From: Anaerobacterium chartisolvens
Lineage (GTDB): Bacteria; Bacillota; Clostridia; Acetivibrionales; DSM-27016
Direction: 5' to 3'
DNA length: 64,000 nucleotides
Assembly: GCF_003337415.1 (NCBI RefSeq)
Contig: NZ_QPJT01000006.1
Location: 124,001 to 188,000 of the forward strand
This document shows, one piece after another, positions 36,166 through 47,316 of the stretch. Both the position numbers and the translations under genes were made by a program. The notes beneath the pieces are model-generated. The model made no database searches, was not told the DNA's origin, and saw only the letters and a list, made by a program, of their open reading frames with translations. Positions within the stretch are counted from its first letter, which is position 1, and each line of letters starts with the position of its first letter.

Positions 36166-37428
36166 ATGGGCAAAATTTACGGAAAGTACAGACGCAATAT
36201 TTTGTACAAGACTCTTAAGACAGCTTTATTTATAGGGATGTCATTTTTGATTATGGCGGGGGGAATGTTTGGAGGAAGGCTTCTGTCCGATACACATATT
36301 AGTATTATTAACAGAATTGATGTTGAGAGCTTTAAGTCTACGCTAAATAAGTCTCTACCCATAATTGATACCATATATAACAGCGGCAATGTGGATTTTT
36401 CCTTTGCAAATGAGCTTAAGGGTGCTATAAAGGCGGTGTTTACGGTTGACTTAGGCAATCCTCTTACAATAATTAATGCCCAGTCTCCGTTTATAGCAAG
36501 CTATTATAATAATGAATATCGTGCTCTTTTAAACCGTAAGGAGGGGAAAACAGCGAATAGAGTCCCAGAGCACGGGATATATGACAATGCCGGGCATAAT
36601 GAGGGCAAGGAGGGAGTAAATCCCCCGTTTAAGGAGGATGCAAGCAGCATAGTATATGAGGATGAGAGAAGAAGCCCTGATTTGCAGACGATATATACCG
36701 GCAAAATTGCCGTTCAGAATGAGACAAAGTTTAAAGTAGATGATGCTGTTATAGATAAGCTTATTCAAGAGCCCTTAAAGCTTAATTTTGATAAAAAGGG
36801 GCCTCAAGTGCTTATTTATCACACACATACCTCCGAGGCATATCTTAGAAACGAAAAGGAGTTAGGCAAAAGCGGAATTCCCAACAGGAGCAGCGATAAC
36901 AGGTACAATGTTGTAAGGATAGGAGAGGAGCTTGCAAAGGCGTTGGATAAAAAGGGTCTTGGCGTTGTCCATAACGGAACTGTCAACGACTATGACTATA
37001 ACAGCTCTTATACTACCGGGTACAGAACAGTTACAAGCATATTAAAGGGTAACCCTTCAATTAAAGTGGTTCTGGATATACACAGAGACGGGCTGAGCTC
37101 GGATCAGCCCAAGCTGAGAGTTGTTTCTCAGATAAACAATAAAAATACCTCAAAGATAATGTTTGTGGTGGGAACGTCAAGCAGGCTTAAACACCCAAAT
37201 TGGAGGGAAAACTTCAAGCTTGCGCTGAAGCTTCAGAAAAAGCTGGATTCCAAGTATCCCGGACTTACAAGGCCCTTGAATCTTAGTATGAACAGGTATA
37301 ACCAGCATGTAACAGACGGAGCGCTGATTATAGAGGTGGGGGCGGACGGAAATACCGTTGAGGAAAGCTTAGAGAGTGTAAAATATCTTGCGGAGGCAAT
37401 AGATGAAGTGCTGAAGGAAAATAAATAA
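36166..37428 (+). CDS. spoIIP: Stage II sporulation protein P
   Basis: A 420-residue SpoIIP, the amidase/endopeptidase that, with SpoIID and SpoIIM, thins septal peptidoglycan during engulfment of the forespore. One N-terminal membrane helix (about residues 17-36), a variable linker, then the catalytic domain from VLIYHTHTSEAYL (zinc ligand) through LDIHRDGLSSD to HVTDGALIIEVGADGNTVEE (read as two motifs: VTDGALIIEVG and GNTVEES). GGAGG precedes the ATG. It lies before lepA, the usual clostridial order, though gpr is not seen upstream. Confidence 0.93.
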   Translation: MGKIYGKYRRNILYKTLKTALFIGMSFLIMAGGMFGGRLLSDTHISIINRIDVESFKSTLNKSLPIIDTIYNSGNVDFSFANELKGAIKAVFTVDLGNPLTIINAQSPFIASYYNNEYRALLNRKEGKTANRVPEHGIYDNAGHNEGKEGVNPPFKEDASSIVYEDERRSPDLQTIYTGKIAVQNETKFKVDDAVIDKLIQEPLKLNFDKKGPQVLIYHTHTSEAYLRNEKELGKSGIPNRSSDNRYNVVRIGEELAKALDKKGLGVVHNGTVNDYDYNSSYTTGYRTVTSILKGNPSIKVVLDIHRDGLSSDQPKLRVVSQINNKNTSKIMFVVGTSSRLKHPNWRENFKLALKLQKKLDSKYPGLTRPLNLSMNRYNQHVTDGALIIEVGADGNTVEESLESVKYLAEAIDEVLKENK

Positions 37429-37442
37429 TGCTCAAAATGGAA

Positions 37443-37486
37443 ATAATAAAATCACGGAGTGCTTTTATAGCTCCGTGATTTTATTG
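37443..37486 (+). terminator. spoIIP terminator
   Basis: AAAATCACGGAG pairs with CTCCGTGATTTT around TGCTTTTATAG, followed by ATTGTTT. Confidence 0.8.
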
Positions 37487-37498
37487 TTTGGGGGCGGT

Positions 37499-37795
37499 AT
37501 GCTGAAAATGAGCAGGGTTGAAAGCTTTAAGAGGGCAAGAAGGTATAGAGCAAAATGCATAATGACGCTTGTTCTGTTTTTTACATTGGTTTTTGCGGGG
37601 GTATGCCTGTCGGATTATTCTGTAAACATGATCATGAAGAACCAGAGCAAAATAGAAATAATAAAGCTTGAGAAGAAGGATGACAGCTATATTATGGTTG
37701 ATTTTATGAACCTTAAGCTTTATTTAAATACCTTATACGTTAAGGAGGACATTGAGAGGCTGAAGGCGGGAATACAAAGCTTTCTGGGGAAATGA
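37499..37795 (+). CDS. Small single-pass membrane protein of unknown function
   Basis: A 98-residue protein. The N-terminus is basic (RVESFKRARRYRAK), followed by one membrane helix (CIMTLVLFFTLVFAGVCL) and a 55-residue outer part with mixed charge. ATG 37499 follows GGGGGCGG; ATG 37508 is also possible. It lies between spoIIP and lepA, where clostridial genomes often have a small membrane gene, so a role in sporulation is possible but not shown. Confidence 0.65.
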   Translation: MLKMSRVESFKRARRYRAKCIMTLVLFFTLVFAGVCLSDYSVNMIMKNQSKIEIIKLEKKDDSYIMVDFMNLKLYLNTLYVKEDIERLKAGIQSFLGK

Positions 37796-37872
37796 TCGCA
37801 TCCTTTATAAATTTTTAAAAGTATTTTTCATCAGAGCTTTAAATTGACCTGTTCACCTTTTAATACATATGC

Positions 37873-37922
37873 TATAATGCAAGGGGGACATTCCTCTTAA
37901 TTCACCGGGGAATGTCCCCCTA
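37873..37922 (+). promoter_or_regulatory. Promoter -10 and leader hairpin of lepA
   Basis: An extended -10, TGCTATAAT (TATAAT 37873-37878), is followed directly by a strong hairpin in which GGGGGACATTCC pairs with GGAATGTCCCCC (37883-37920). A related GGGGACA...TGTCCCC hairpin lies behind hemW. Confidence 0.55.
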
Positions 37923-37951
37923 AATGCTCTTTTAATGAAAGGAATATGTTG

Positions 37952-39763
37952 ATGGCAAGCGAAAGACAGAAAAACATACGCAATTTTTGTATAATAGCCC
38001 ATATAGATCACGGCAAATCCACTCTGGCGGACAGGCTGCTGGAAAAGACCGGCGTGCTTACAGCCAGAGAGATGGAGGAGCAGGTGCTCGATAACATGGA
38101 TATTGAGCGTGAGAGGGGGATAACTATAAAATCACAGCCTGTCCGTATGATTTATAAGGCTTGCGACGGTCAGGAGTATATATATAATCTTATAGACACC
38201 CCGGGGCATGTGGATTTCAATTATGAGGTATCGAGAAGCATTGCGGCATGTGAAGGCGCGATACTGGTGGTTGATGCAGCACAGGGAATAGAGGCCCAGA
38301 CACTGGCAAATGTATACCTCGCATTAGAGCATAACTTAGAAATTATGCCTGTAATTAATAAAATTGATTTGCCGAGTGCCCAGCCTGACCATGTAAAGAA
38401 GGAAATAGAGGATGTTATAGGCCTTTTTGCCGGAGATGCTCCTATGGTTTCGGCTAAAAACGGAATAAATATCGAGCAGGTGTTAGAAAGCATTGTATCG
38501 AAAATCCCATGCCCTGAAGGGGAGGAGGACGCGCCGCTTAGGGCACTTATATTCGACTCTTATTATGACAGCTATAAGGGTGTAATAGTGTATATAAGAA
38601 TTATGGAAGGGAGTGTAAAGGTAGGCGACAGCATAAAAATGATGTACACCGGAAAGGAATTTGTCGTCACCGAAACGGGATATTTCAGGCCGGGGACACT
38701 GCTTCCGCATGACGGGCTTATTTCGGGGGATGTCGGGTATATAGCGGCGAGCATTAAGAATGTAAGGGACACCAGAGTGGGAGATACCGTAACCCTTTCC
38801 GGCAATTCCGCAAAGGAGCCGCTTCCGGGATATAAAAAGGTCAATTCCATGGTGTTTTGTGGAATATACCCCGCTGACGGCGCCAAGTACGGCGACTTGA
38901 GAGATGCGCTGGAAAAGCTTCAGCTAAATGATGCCGCACTGACCTTTGAGCCCGAGTCCTCTATTGCGTTGGGGTTTGGCTTCAGGTGTGGATTTCTTGG
39001 GCTGCTTCACATGGAAATAATGCAGGAGCGTCTGGAAAGGGAATATAACCTTGATTTGGTGACTACTGCGCCAAGTGTTATTTACAGGATTACTGCCACA
39101 GACGGTCAGGTGCTCAATATAGACAACCCCTCCAATCTTCCGCCCGTAGCTGAAATAGACAAAATGGAGGAGCCGGTGGTAAAGGCGACCATTATGACTC
39201 CCATAGAGTATGTGGGGAACATAATGGAGCTGTCTCAGGAGAGAAGGGGAGTATATAAGGACATGTCCTATATTGATGAGGGCAGGGCCATTCTTACCTA
39301 TGAAATGCCTTTAAACGAGATAATATACGACTTCTTCGACGCGTTGAAATCCAGAACTAAGGGATATGCTTCTCTTGACTATGAGCTTTTGGGGTATAAG
39401 GAATCGGATCTTGTAAAGCTTGACATAGTTTTAAACAACGAGATTGTTGATGCGCTGTCATTCATTGTGCACAGGGAAAAGGCGTACTCAAGGGGAAGAA
39501 GAATGGCGGAGAAGCTGAAGGAATCAATTCACCGCCAGCAGTTTGAAATTCCCATTCAGGCCTGCATAGGAGGGAAGATAATAGCACGGGAAACGGTTAA
39601 GGCATACAGAAAGGATGTCCTCGCAAAGTGCTACGGCGGGGATATAACCCGTAAAAAGAAGCTCCTTGAGAAGCAAAAGGAGGGCAAAAAGCGTATGCGG
39701 CAGGTAGGCAGCGTGGAGGTGCCCCAGGAGGCCTTTATGAGTGTGCTTAAGCTGGATACATAG
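37952..39763 (+). CDS. lepA: Elongation factor 4 (LepA)
   Basis: A 603-residue translational GTPase that back-translocates or remodels stalled ribosomes. G motifs are visible: [16 protein letters not shown] (G1), the RERGITIK switch, DTPGHVDF (G3), NKIDLPSA (G4). The LepA-specific C-terminal domain ends [20 protein letters not shown] 37952 is nine bases from AAAGGA; ATG 37946 is too close. Confidence 0.97.
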   Translation: MASERQKNIRNFCIIAHIDHGKSTLADRLLEKTGVLTAREMEEQVLDNMDIERERGITIKSQPVRMIYKACDGQEYIYNLIDTPGHVDFNYEVSRSIAACEGAILVVDAAQGIEAQTLANVYLALEHNLEIMPVINKIDLPSAQPDHVKKEIEDVIGLFAGDAPMVSAKNGINIEQVLESIVSKIPCPEGEEDAPLRALIFDSYYDSYKGVIVYIRIMEGSVKVGDSIKMMYTGKEFVVTETGYFRPGTLLPHDGLISGDVGYIAASIKNVRDTRVGDTVTLSGNSAKEPLPGYKKVNSMVFCGIYPADGAKYGDLRDALEKLQLNDAALTFEPESSIALGFGFRCGFLGLLHMEIMQERLEREYNLDLVTTAPSVIYRITATDGQVLNIDNPSNLPPVAEIDKMEEPVVKATIMTPIEYVGNIMELSQERRGVYKDMSYIDEGRAILTYEMPLNEIIYDFFDALKSRTKGYASLDYELLGYKESDLVKLDIVLNNEIVDALSFIVHREKAYSRGRRMAEKLKESIHRQQFEIPIQACIGGKIIARETVKAYRKDVLAKCYGGDITRKKKLLEKQKEGKKRMRQVGSVEVPQEAFMSVLKLDT

Positions 39764-39781
39764 CTGTTGAGCGTGGGGGTG

Positions 39782-40582
39782 ATGGAGCTGTACGATTGTC
39801 ATATACATTCAACATTTTCCCCTGACGGGAAATCCCGTGTTTCGGAATACGCGGATGTTATCGGCAAGGGTGGATTAAAGGGAATAGGCTTTGCCGAGCA
39901 TCTGGACTTTTTGCCTGAGTGCGGGGCTTACGGATTTTTGGATTACCGAGGATATACAGCCTCCGTAAAAGAATACAGGGATAAGGGCTATGCTGTGTAT
40001 GCCGGTGCGGAGGTTGATTACTCCCTCAGTGTTCAGCAGGAGATCTTAAAAAGGCTGAACGAGGAGAGCTACGATTTTACCATATGCTCCATACACAATG
40101 CGGGGGGAAGGCCGGTATCCGACAGAAAGACGGAGCATTTTTACGACAGGGACATATTTTTTAATACAATAGAAAGCTACTATAAGGAACTGAAAAGCAG
40201 CATTAAGGTAGAGGTGTTTGACGCAATAGGACATATAGGGGTTTTCAGGAGGCATCTTACCGAGGATTTTTATAGGGATGAAAAGCTGAACAGATGGCTG
40301 GATGAGTTAGACGATGAGGTTGCCAGGCTGTGTGCGTCGTCGGACAAAATTGTGGAGGTCAATTCCTCGGGGCTTTTTTCAGCCTGTAATTCAATCCTTC
40401 CCCGCGTTTCCATATTGAAGGCATATTTTAATTACAGGGGAAGGCGTGTTTGCATGAGCAGTGATGCACATGATGTGCTTCATACCGCAAGGGGTTTTGA
40501 CACGGTGAGGGAAATCCTTCTTGACATAGGGTTTAGGCATGTGTATTTGCCCTGGGACAAGGAGCACCCTGCGAACCTTTAA
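39782..40582 (+). CDS. PHP-domain phosphatase, HisJ (histidinol-phosphatase) family
   Basis: A 266-residue PHP metallo-phosphoesterase. Metal-binding motifs are YDCHIHSTFSPDG, GFAEHLDFLPECG, CSIHNAGG, DAIGHIGVFRR and SSDAHDVLH. The HisK/HisJ family hydrolyses histidinol phosphate in Firmicutes, but this gene lies away from any his operon, so another phosphoester is possible. ATG 39782 after GGGGGTG was chosen over TTG 39767. It follows lepA by 18 bases. Confidence 0.82.
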   Translation: MELYDCHIHSTFSPDGKSRVSEYADVIGKGGLKGIGFAEHLDFLPECGAYGFLDYRGYTASVKEYRDKGYAVYAGAEVDYSLSVQQEILKRLNEESYDFTICSIHNAGGRPVSDRKTEHFYDRDIFFNTIESYYKELKSSIKVEVFDAIGHIGVFRRHLTEDFYRDEKLNRWLDELDDEVARLCASSDKIVEVNSSGLFSACNSILPRVSILKAYFNYRGRRVCMSSDAHDVLHTARGFDTVREILLDIGFRHVYLPWDKEHPANL

Positions 40583-40645
40583 AAATTGGTTTAGAATGTC
40601 GAGGTTTTTTCGATATTCTCCATGAACATTGTATTATAGAAATCG

Positions 40646-40732
40646 TAGGGGCAGACCTGCGTGTCTGCCCTTAAATTGCCGGGAAACGCGGAACACGGAG
40701 AAATTCAGGGCAGACACATAGGTCTGCCCCTA
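40646..40732. repeat. Inverted repeat (GGGGCAGACC-type intergenic repeat)
   Basis: Arms 40646-40671 and 40707-40732 (26 bases, 24 matching as reverse complements; core TAGGGGCAGACC) enclose 35 bases. This resembles the GGGGCAGACC intergenic repeats scattered in many bacterial genomes. It lies between the PHP gene and hemW. Confidence 0.7.
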
Positions 40733-40799
40733 CAGCGAATAATGAAATCGTTTAAAACAATTACGATTTTTAAAACAGGGAGGTTCGCAGGACAAAATC

Positions 40800-41948
40800 A
40801 TGCATTCGGAGATTGAAGGTATAGGGTTATATATTCACGTGCCGTTTTGCAAATCCAAATGCCGTTATTGCGATTTTAATTCATTTTCGGGCAGGGATCA
40901 GCTTATCCCGGCCTATTTTAATGCAGTGGCAAAGGAGCTTGTGCAATATGGTGATAAATTGAGAGGACTTAGGGTGGATACCGTTTTTATAGGCGGAGGA
41001 ACACCCTCTTTTGTAGACCCTGCATATATATATGAATTAATGGAGCTGTGCGTAAAGACATTTGAAATATGCCGTAATGCGGAAATTACCATTGAAGCAA
41101 ACCCCGGAACCCTTAGCGTTGAAAAGCTCACGCTCTATAGGCAGGCGGGCATAAACAGGCTGAGCATGGGGCTTCAGGCGTACCAGAAAAATTTGCTCGG
41201 GCTGATGGGCAGAATTCATACGGCGGAAGATTTTATTTCTAATTTTAAGGATGCCAGAAAAGCCGGATTTGAAAATATAAATGCCGATTTGATTTTCGGG
41301 CTGCCGGGACAGACATTAAAGGATTGGGAGGAGACGATTGAGGGAGCCCTTCGGTGGGAGCCAGAGCATTTATCGTGCTACAGCCTTAAGATAGAAGACG
41401 GTACGGTATTCGGGCAAATGCTTGACAGGGGGGAGCTTTGTCCTGCCGACGATGAGCAGGACAGGGAAATGTATTATCTTGCGATAAAAAGATTAGGGCA
41501 AGCGGGCCTGCGGCATTATGAAATATCCAACTTTGCAAGGCCCGGATATGAATGCCGCCACAATATTAAGTACTGGAGGACTTGCAGGTATATAGGGGTG
41601 GGACCGGGAGCCCATTCGTATTTTGACGGCAAAAGATACGGCAACATATGCGATATTGAAAATTATATAAAATGCATTGATAATGGGCAAAATACTGCTG
41701 AAAATATAGAGCATATATATAAGAAGGATGAAATATCGGAATTTGTAATTTTGGGCCTCAGACTGACACAGGGAATAGATATCAGTGAATTCCGGCAAAG
41801 ATTCGGCCGGGAGATTTTTGACATCTACGGTATGCAAATTAAGGAACTGACGGAAAAGGGACTGCTGGAATGCATGGGAAGCAGGCTTGCTCTGTCTTCA
41901 AAGGGCCTGGATCTGGCAAACAGCGTTTTCGTGGAGCTAATAAGGTAA
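40800..41948 (+). CDS. hemW: HemW (radical SAM heme chaperone, HemN-like)
   Basis: A 382-residue radical SAM protein. The iron-sulfur motif is HVPFCKSKCRYCDF and the GGGTPSF box follows; GLPGQTLKDWEET and ISNFARPGYECRHN are typical. It lacks the N-terminal cysteine of true HemN oxidases, so the HemW heme-trafficking role is more likely than coproporphyrinogen oxidation. It lies upstream of hrcA as in most Firmicutes. Confidence 0.92.
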   Translation: MHSEIEGIGLYIHVPFCKSKCRYCDFNSFSGRDQLIPAYFNAVAKELVQYGDKLRGLRVDTVFIGGGTPSFVDPAYIYELMELCVKTFEICRNAEITIEANPGTLSVEKLTLYRQAGINRLSMGLQAYQKNLLGLMGRIHTAEDFISNFKDARKAGFENINADLIFGLPGQTLKDWEETIEGALRWEPEHLSCYSLKIEDGTVFGQMLDRGELCPADDEQDREMYYLAIKRLGQAGLRHYEISNFARPGYECRHNIKYWRTCRYIGVGPGAHSYFDGKRYGNICDIENYIKCIDNGQNTAENIEHIYKKDEISEFVILGLRLTQGIDISEFRQRFGREIFDIYGMQIKELTEKGLLECMGSRLALSSKGLDLANSVFVELIR

Positions 41949-41985
41949 GGGGACACACCTCTCCTTCGTCGAGGAATGTCCCCTG
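41949..41985 (+). repeat. GGGGACA hairpin behind hemW
   Basis: GGGGACA pairs with TGTCCCC with an inner CCTC/GAGG pair. There is no U-run, so it resembles the repeat before lepA more than a normal terminator. Confidence 0.5.
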
Positions 41986-42006
41986 AGTGTCACTTGAAAA
42001 AATTAC

Positions 42007-42035
42007 TTGACAAACAAAAAATACGGTGGTATTTT
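42007..42035 (+). promoter_or_regulatory. Sigma-A-type promoter of heat-shock operon
   Basis: TTGACA (42007-42012), 17 bases, TATTTT (42030-42035). The CIRCE operator begins ten bases further on. Confidence 0.75.
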
Positions 42036-42045
42036 TAGAATAGAA

Positions 42046-42072
42046 TTAGCACTCGATATCAATGAGTGCTAA
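42046..42072 (+). promoter_or_regulatory. CIRCE operator (HrcA-binding site)
   Basis: TTAGCACTC - nine bases - GAGTGCTAA, a perfect match to the CIRCE consensus, between the promoter and the hrcA start. HrcA bound here represses the operon until heat or unfolded protein draws off GroEL, which keeps HrcA active. Confidence 0.98.
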
Positions 42073-42086
42073 CAAAGGGGGTGCTG

Positions 42087-43151
42087 ATGATGTTTTTAGA
42101 TGATAGAAAAATGAGAATACTTAGGGCTATTATCGACGACTACATTAATACTGCCGAGCCTATAGGTTCAAGAACTATTGCCAGAAAGCACGAGCTTGGC
42201 TTAAGCTCCGCCACAATAAGAAATGAAATGGCGGATCTTGAGGATATGGGATATCTGGCCCAGCCGCATACCTCTGCCGGAAGAATTCCTTCCGACAAAG
42301 GCTACAGGCTCTATGTGGATCAGCTTATGCGTGCCTCTGATTTGAGTATTGAAGACATAGAACACATAAGAAGATCTATGGAGATAAAGATAAATGAATT
42401 GGGACAGCTCATGAAGCAGGCTTCATTGGTTATGTCGAAAATCACTAAATATACATCTATGGCTATGATACCCCAGACCAATAAGATTGCTCTGAAGGCT
42501 GTTCAGGTTGTTCCTGTTGAGGTTGGGAAGGCTTTGATAATCATAGTTACCAATACAGGAATTGTAAGAAACGGTCTTATAAGGATATCGGAAAGCATTA
42601 CTCCCGATCTGCTTATAAAGGTATCCAATGTGTTTAATGACAAATTAAGCGGCCTTACCCTAGAGCAGATAAATTTTCCTCTTATAAAGGAAATAGAATA
42701 TGAAATGGGAATGGCAAAGGAGATACTGCTTCCTATTCTGGATGGGGTGGCTGACTGTATCAACCAGACAGATACTTCAGAGGTTTACCTTGACGGTACC
42801 ACAAATATTTTAAATTACCCTGAGTTCAGGGATGTAATTAAGGCCAAGGAGTTCTTAGACACGCTGGATGAAAAGGATATACTTTGCAGGATTTTAAAGG
42901 GAGCTTCCTCCTCAAAGGGAGTAACCATTCAAATCGGCGCTGAAAATGAAATGAAGGAAATAAAGGACTGCAGCCTGATTACCACGACATATTCCCTTGG
43001 CAATATAATCATAGGCTCTATAGGGATAATAGGCCCCACACGAATGGAATATTCAAGGGTTATATCTACTATGAATTATATAAGGGAGAAAATCAATCAG
43101 GAACTGAATAAGCTTATAGGCTCACAGCCTGACGGCAGCTCGACGGAGTAA
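42087..43151 (+). CDS. hrcA: Heat-inducible transcription repressor HrcA
   Basis: A 354-residue HrcA: N-terminal winged helix (KMRILRAIIDDYINTAEPIG, LGLSSATIRNEMADLE), then GYLAQPHTSAGRIPSDKGYR, a GAF-like middle domain, and the C-terminal GIIGPTRMEYSRVISTMNYI. It represses its own operon through the CIRCE site just upstream. AAAGGGGG precedes ATG 42087; the GTG at 42066 lies inside CIRCE and is unlikely. Confidence 0.96.
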   Translation: MMFLDDRKMRILRAIIDDYINTAEPIGSRTIARKHELGLSSATIRNEMADLEDMGYLAQPHTSAGRIPSDKGYRLYVDQLMRASDLSIEDIEHIRRSMEIKINELGQLMKQASLVMSKITKYTSMAMIPQTNKIALKAVQVVPVEVGKALIIIVTNTGIVRNGLIRISESITPDLLIKVSNVFNDKLSGLTLEQINFPLIKEIEYEMGMAKEILLPILDGVADCINQTDTSEVYLDGTTNILNYPEFRDVIKAKEFLDTLDEKDILCRILKGASSSKGVTIQIGAENEMKEIKDCSLITTTYSLGNIIIGSIGIIGPTRMEYSRVISTMNYIREKINQELNKLIGSQPDGSSTE

Positions 43152-43218
43152 ATTTAGTTAAGAAATATCTGTTTGCAAGCTAAAATTTTAGAGGTGTAGG
43201 AGGTTGGACTAAAATACA

Positions 43219-43857
43219 ATGAAAAGGGAAGATGGCAATTTACAAAGATCCAATGATGAGAATGCTTCAAGTGAGGCATGTAAGAATGAATGCCCTGAAA
43301 ATAATGATGAGTTAAAAGATACTGAATGCATGGATACCGGCTGCTGTGAGTCCGAAGGGACGGAGGCGGGCTGCACCGAAAAGGAACTGGAGGCATTAAA
43401 AAGCCGGCTTGAGGAAAAATCCTCCAAGTGCGAGGAGTATATGTCCGCGCTGCAGAGAATGGCTGCGGAGTTTGACAATTACAAAAAAAGAACCGCAAAG
43501 GAAAAGGAGACTCAATATGTAGAAGCGGTGGCAGAGGCAGTAAGTGCGTTTTTGCCTGTGGCTGACAATATGGAGCGTGCCTTAGACGCATCCGCCAAGG
43601 TGGGAGAGGCTGGTGAGGCAGGTTCTCTAAAGGACGGGATTCTGCTTATGTTCAGGCAGATGAAGGATGTAATGAAGGGACTGAATGTTGAGGAAATTAA
43701 AAGTGTAGGTGAAAAGTTTGATCCCATTCTGCATAACGCAGTAATGCATATAGAGGATGAGAATGCCGGAGAGAGTACTGTTGTTGAGGAGTTTCAAAAG
43801 GGCTATAAAATCGGGGATAAGGTAATAAGGCACAGTATGGTGAAGGTTGCCAATTAG
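43219..43857 (+). CDS. grpE: Nucleotide exchange factor GrpE
   Basis: A 212-residue GrpE that releases ADP from DnaK. The acidic N-terminus is unusually cysteine-bearing (CKNECPENN, GCCESEGTEAGC). The coiled coil and RMAAEFDNYKKRTAKEKE follow, then the C-terminal beta domain with FDPILHNAVMHIED and GYKIGDKVIRHSMVKVAN. The second gene of the hrcA operon. Confidence 0.95.
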   Translation: MKREDGNLQRSNDENASSEACKNECPENNDELKDTECMDTGCCESEGTEAGCTEKELEALKSRLEEKSSKCEEYMSALQRMAAEFDNYKKRTAKEKETQYVEAVAEAVSAFLPVADNMERALDASAKVGEAGEAGSLKDGILLMFRQMKDVMKGLNVEEIKSVGEKFDPILHNAVMHIEDENAGESTVVEEFQKGYKIGDKVIRHSMVKVAN

Positions 43858-43948
43858 TGGCATGAGGGGCATATGATTTTTTAGTTCTACATAAATTTTT
43901 ATTATGGGAATAAGAAAGTATGAAAATATAATTAATTTTTATTTTTAG

Positions 43949-45814
<1,866 letters not shown>

Positions 45815-45840
45815 AACATAATTTAAAATATAAAGTGGAA

Positions 45841-45979
45841 CAACAGGCCAAAGTCATTTAGAAGCAAGAAGCTCTGACGGTTTGCCGGCAGGGGTCTTCC
45901 GGGTTTCTTCATGAGAAAGCTGACGGACAATGTTCGGGTTTTGGGATCAGCCTTCTCTGCAAATGGCTTTGGCCTGTTT
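45841..45979. repeat. Fold-back repeat between dnaK and dnaJ
   Basis: AACAGGCCAAAGTCATTT at the left pairs with AAATGGCTTTGGCCTGTT at the right across about 100 bases that hold two further short repeats (GAAGCTCTGACGG and AAAGCTGACGG). It fills most of the 320-base dnaK-dnaJ gap. It could weaken transcription into dnaJ, which has its own promoter after it. Confidence 0.6.
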
Positions 45980-46015
45980 AAGCGTATATAAAAGCACCTG
46001 TCAGTATAAATTTGT

Positions 46016-46045
46016 TTGTAAACCTTATTATCCATATGCTATAAT
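46016..46045 (+). promoter_or_regulatory. Possible internal promoter before dnaJ
   Basis: TTGTAA (46016-46021), an 18-base spacer and TATAAT (46040-46045), about 90 bases before the dnaJ start. Confidence 0.6.
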
Positions 46046-46135
46046 ATTTCGCAGGTGTCATAGAAATTTTGGGAGGCTTGAAAGGGGATACATGCTGACC
46101 CCCAAGGCTCTTTAATTAGAGAAGGAGTTGATTGG

Positions 46136-47275
46136 ATGGCAAACAAAAGGGATTATTATGAAGTCCTTGGTGTTGAAAGAGGTGCCTCCGATGCTGATAT
46201 AAAAAAAGCGTACAGAAAGCTGGCAAAGCAGTACCACCCCGATATGAATCCAGGCGATAAGGCCGCCGAGGCGAAGTTTAAGGAGGCCAATGAGGCTTAT
46301 GAAATCCTAAGTGATTCCCAGAAGAGGGCGCAGTACGACCAGTTTGGGCACGCAGGAACTGATCCCAACGGCTTTGGGGGAGGCTTCAGTTCCGATTTTG
46401 ATTTCGGGGGCATCGGAGATATTTTTGAGTCCTTTTTCGGAGGTGCAGGCTTTGGAGGAAGGTCTGCAAGGAGCAAGGGAGGCCCTCAGAAGGGTGCTGA
46501 TCTTAAATATGCAATGGAAATTGCTTTTGAGGAGGCGGCCTTCGGAGTGGAAAGGGAAATAAGCATAAACAGAATGGAGAACTGCGGTACATGCTCAGGC
46601 TCAGGCTCAAAGCCCGGATCAACAAGCTCAACCTGCAAGCACTGTAACGGCACCGGGCAGGTACAATATAAGCAGAGTACACCCTTTGGGCAGTTTGTAA
46701 ACGTTAAAACCTGTGACGTTTGTCATGGAGAGGGTAAAATAATTACAGACCCTTGTCCTAAATGCAACGGAAAGGGACGTATAAGAAAAAGCGTAAAAAT
46801 AAAAATAAATGTACCGGCGGGGATTGATGACGGACAGACAATATCCTTAAGAGGAGAGGGAGAGCCCGGAACAAAGGGAGGGCCGTCGGGAGACCTGTTT
46901 ATAACAATGAGAGTAAAGCCTCACGCACTGTTTCAGAGGCAGGGCAATGATGTTGTGTGTGAAATGCCCATAACCTTTGTGCAGGCTGTTTTGGGTTGTG
47001 AGCTTGAGGTTCCCACTCTGGACGGCAAGGTGAAATACTCCATACCCGAGGGTACGCAGACCGGATCGGTATTCAGGCTTAAGACAAAGGGGATACCCTT
47101 CTTAAGAGGAAACGGCAGGGGAGATCAATATGTTAAGGTGAATGTTGAGGTACCCAAAAAGCTGAATGAAAAGCAAAAGTCCCTTTTAAAGGAGTTTGCG
47201 GAATTAAGCGGTGATGATTGCCATGAGCAGAGGAAAAGCTTTTTTGACAAAATGAAAAACGCATTGGGAATGTAG
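46136..47275 (+). CDS. dnaJ: Chaperone DnaJ (Hsp40)
   Basis: A 379-residue type I J-protein: J domain with the HPD triplet in [11 protein letters not shown], Gly/Phe-rich linker, four CxxCxGxG zinc repeats ([42 protein letters not shown]), and the C-terminal substrate domain. It stimulates the DnaK ATPase and delivers clients. GGAG precedes the ATG. Confidence 0.98.
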   Translation: MANKRDYYEVLGVERGASDADIKKAYRKLAKQYHPDMNPGDKAAEAKFKEANEAYEILSDSQKRAQYDQFGHAGTDPNGFGGGFSSDFDFGGIGDIFESFFGGAGFGGRSARSKGGPQKGADLKYAMEIAFEEAAFGVEREISINRMENCGTCSGSGSKPGSTSSTCKHCNGTGQVQYKQSTPFGQFVNVKTCDVCHGEGKIITDPCPKCNGKGRIRKSVKIKINVPAGIDDGQTISLRGEGEPGTKGGPSGDLFITMRVKPHALFQRQGNDVVCEMPITFVQAVLGCELEVPTLDGKVKYSIPEGTQTGSVFRLKTKGIPFLRGNGRGDQYVKVNVEVPKKLNEKQKSLLKEFAELSGDDCHEQRKSFFDKMKNALGM

Positions 47276-47316
47276 CTGTGGAAGCTTACTATTGCTAAAG
47301 CTGAAAGGAGCAGGGC

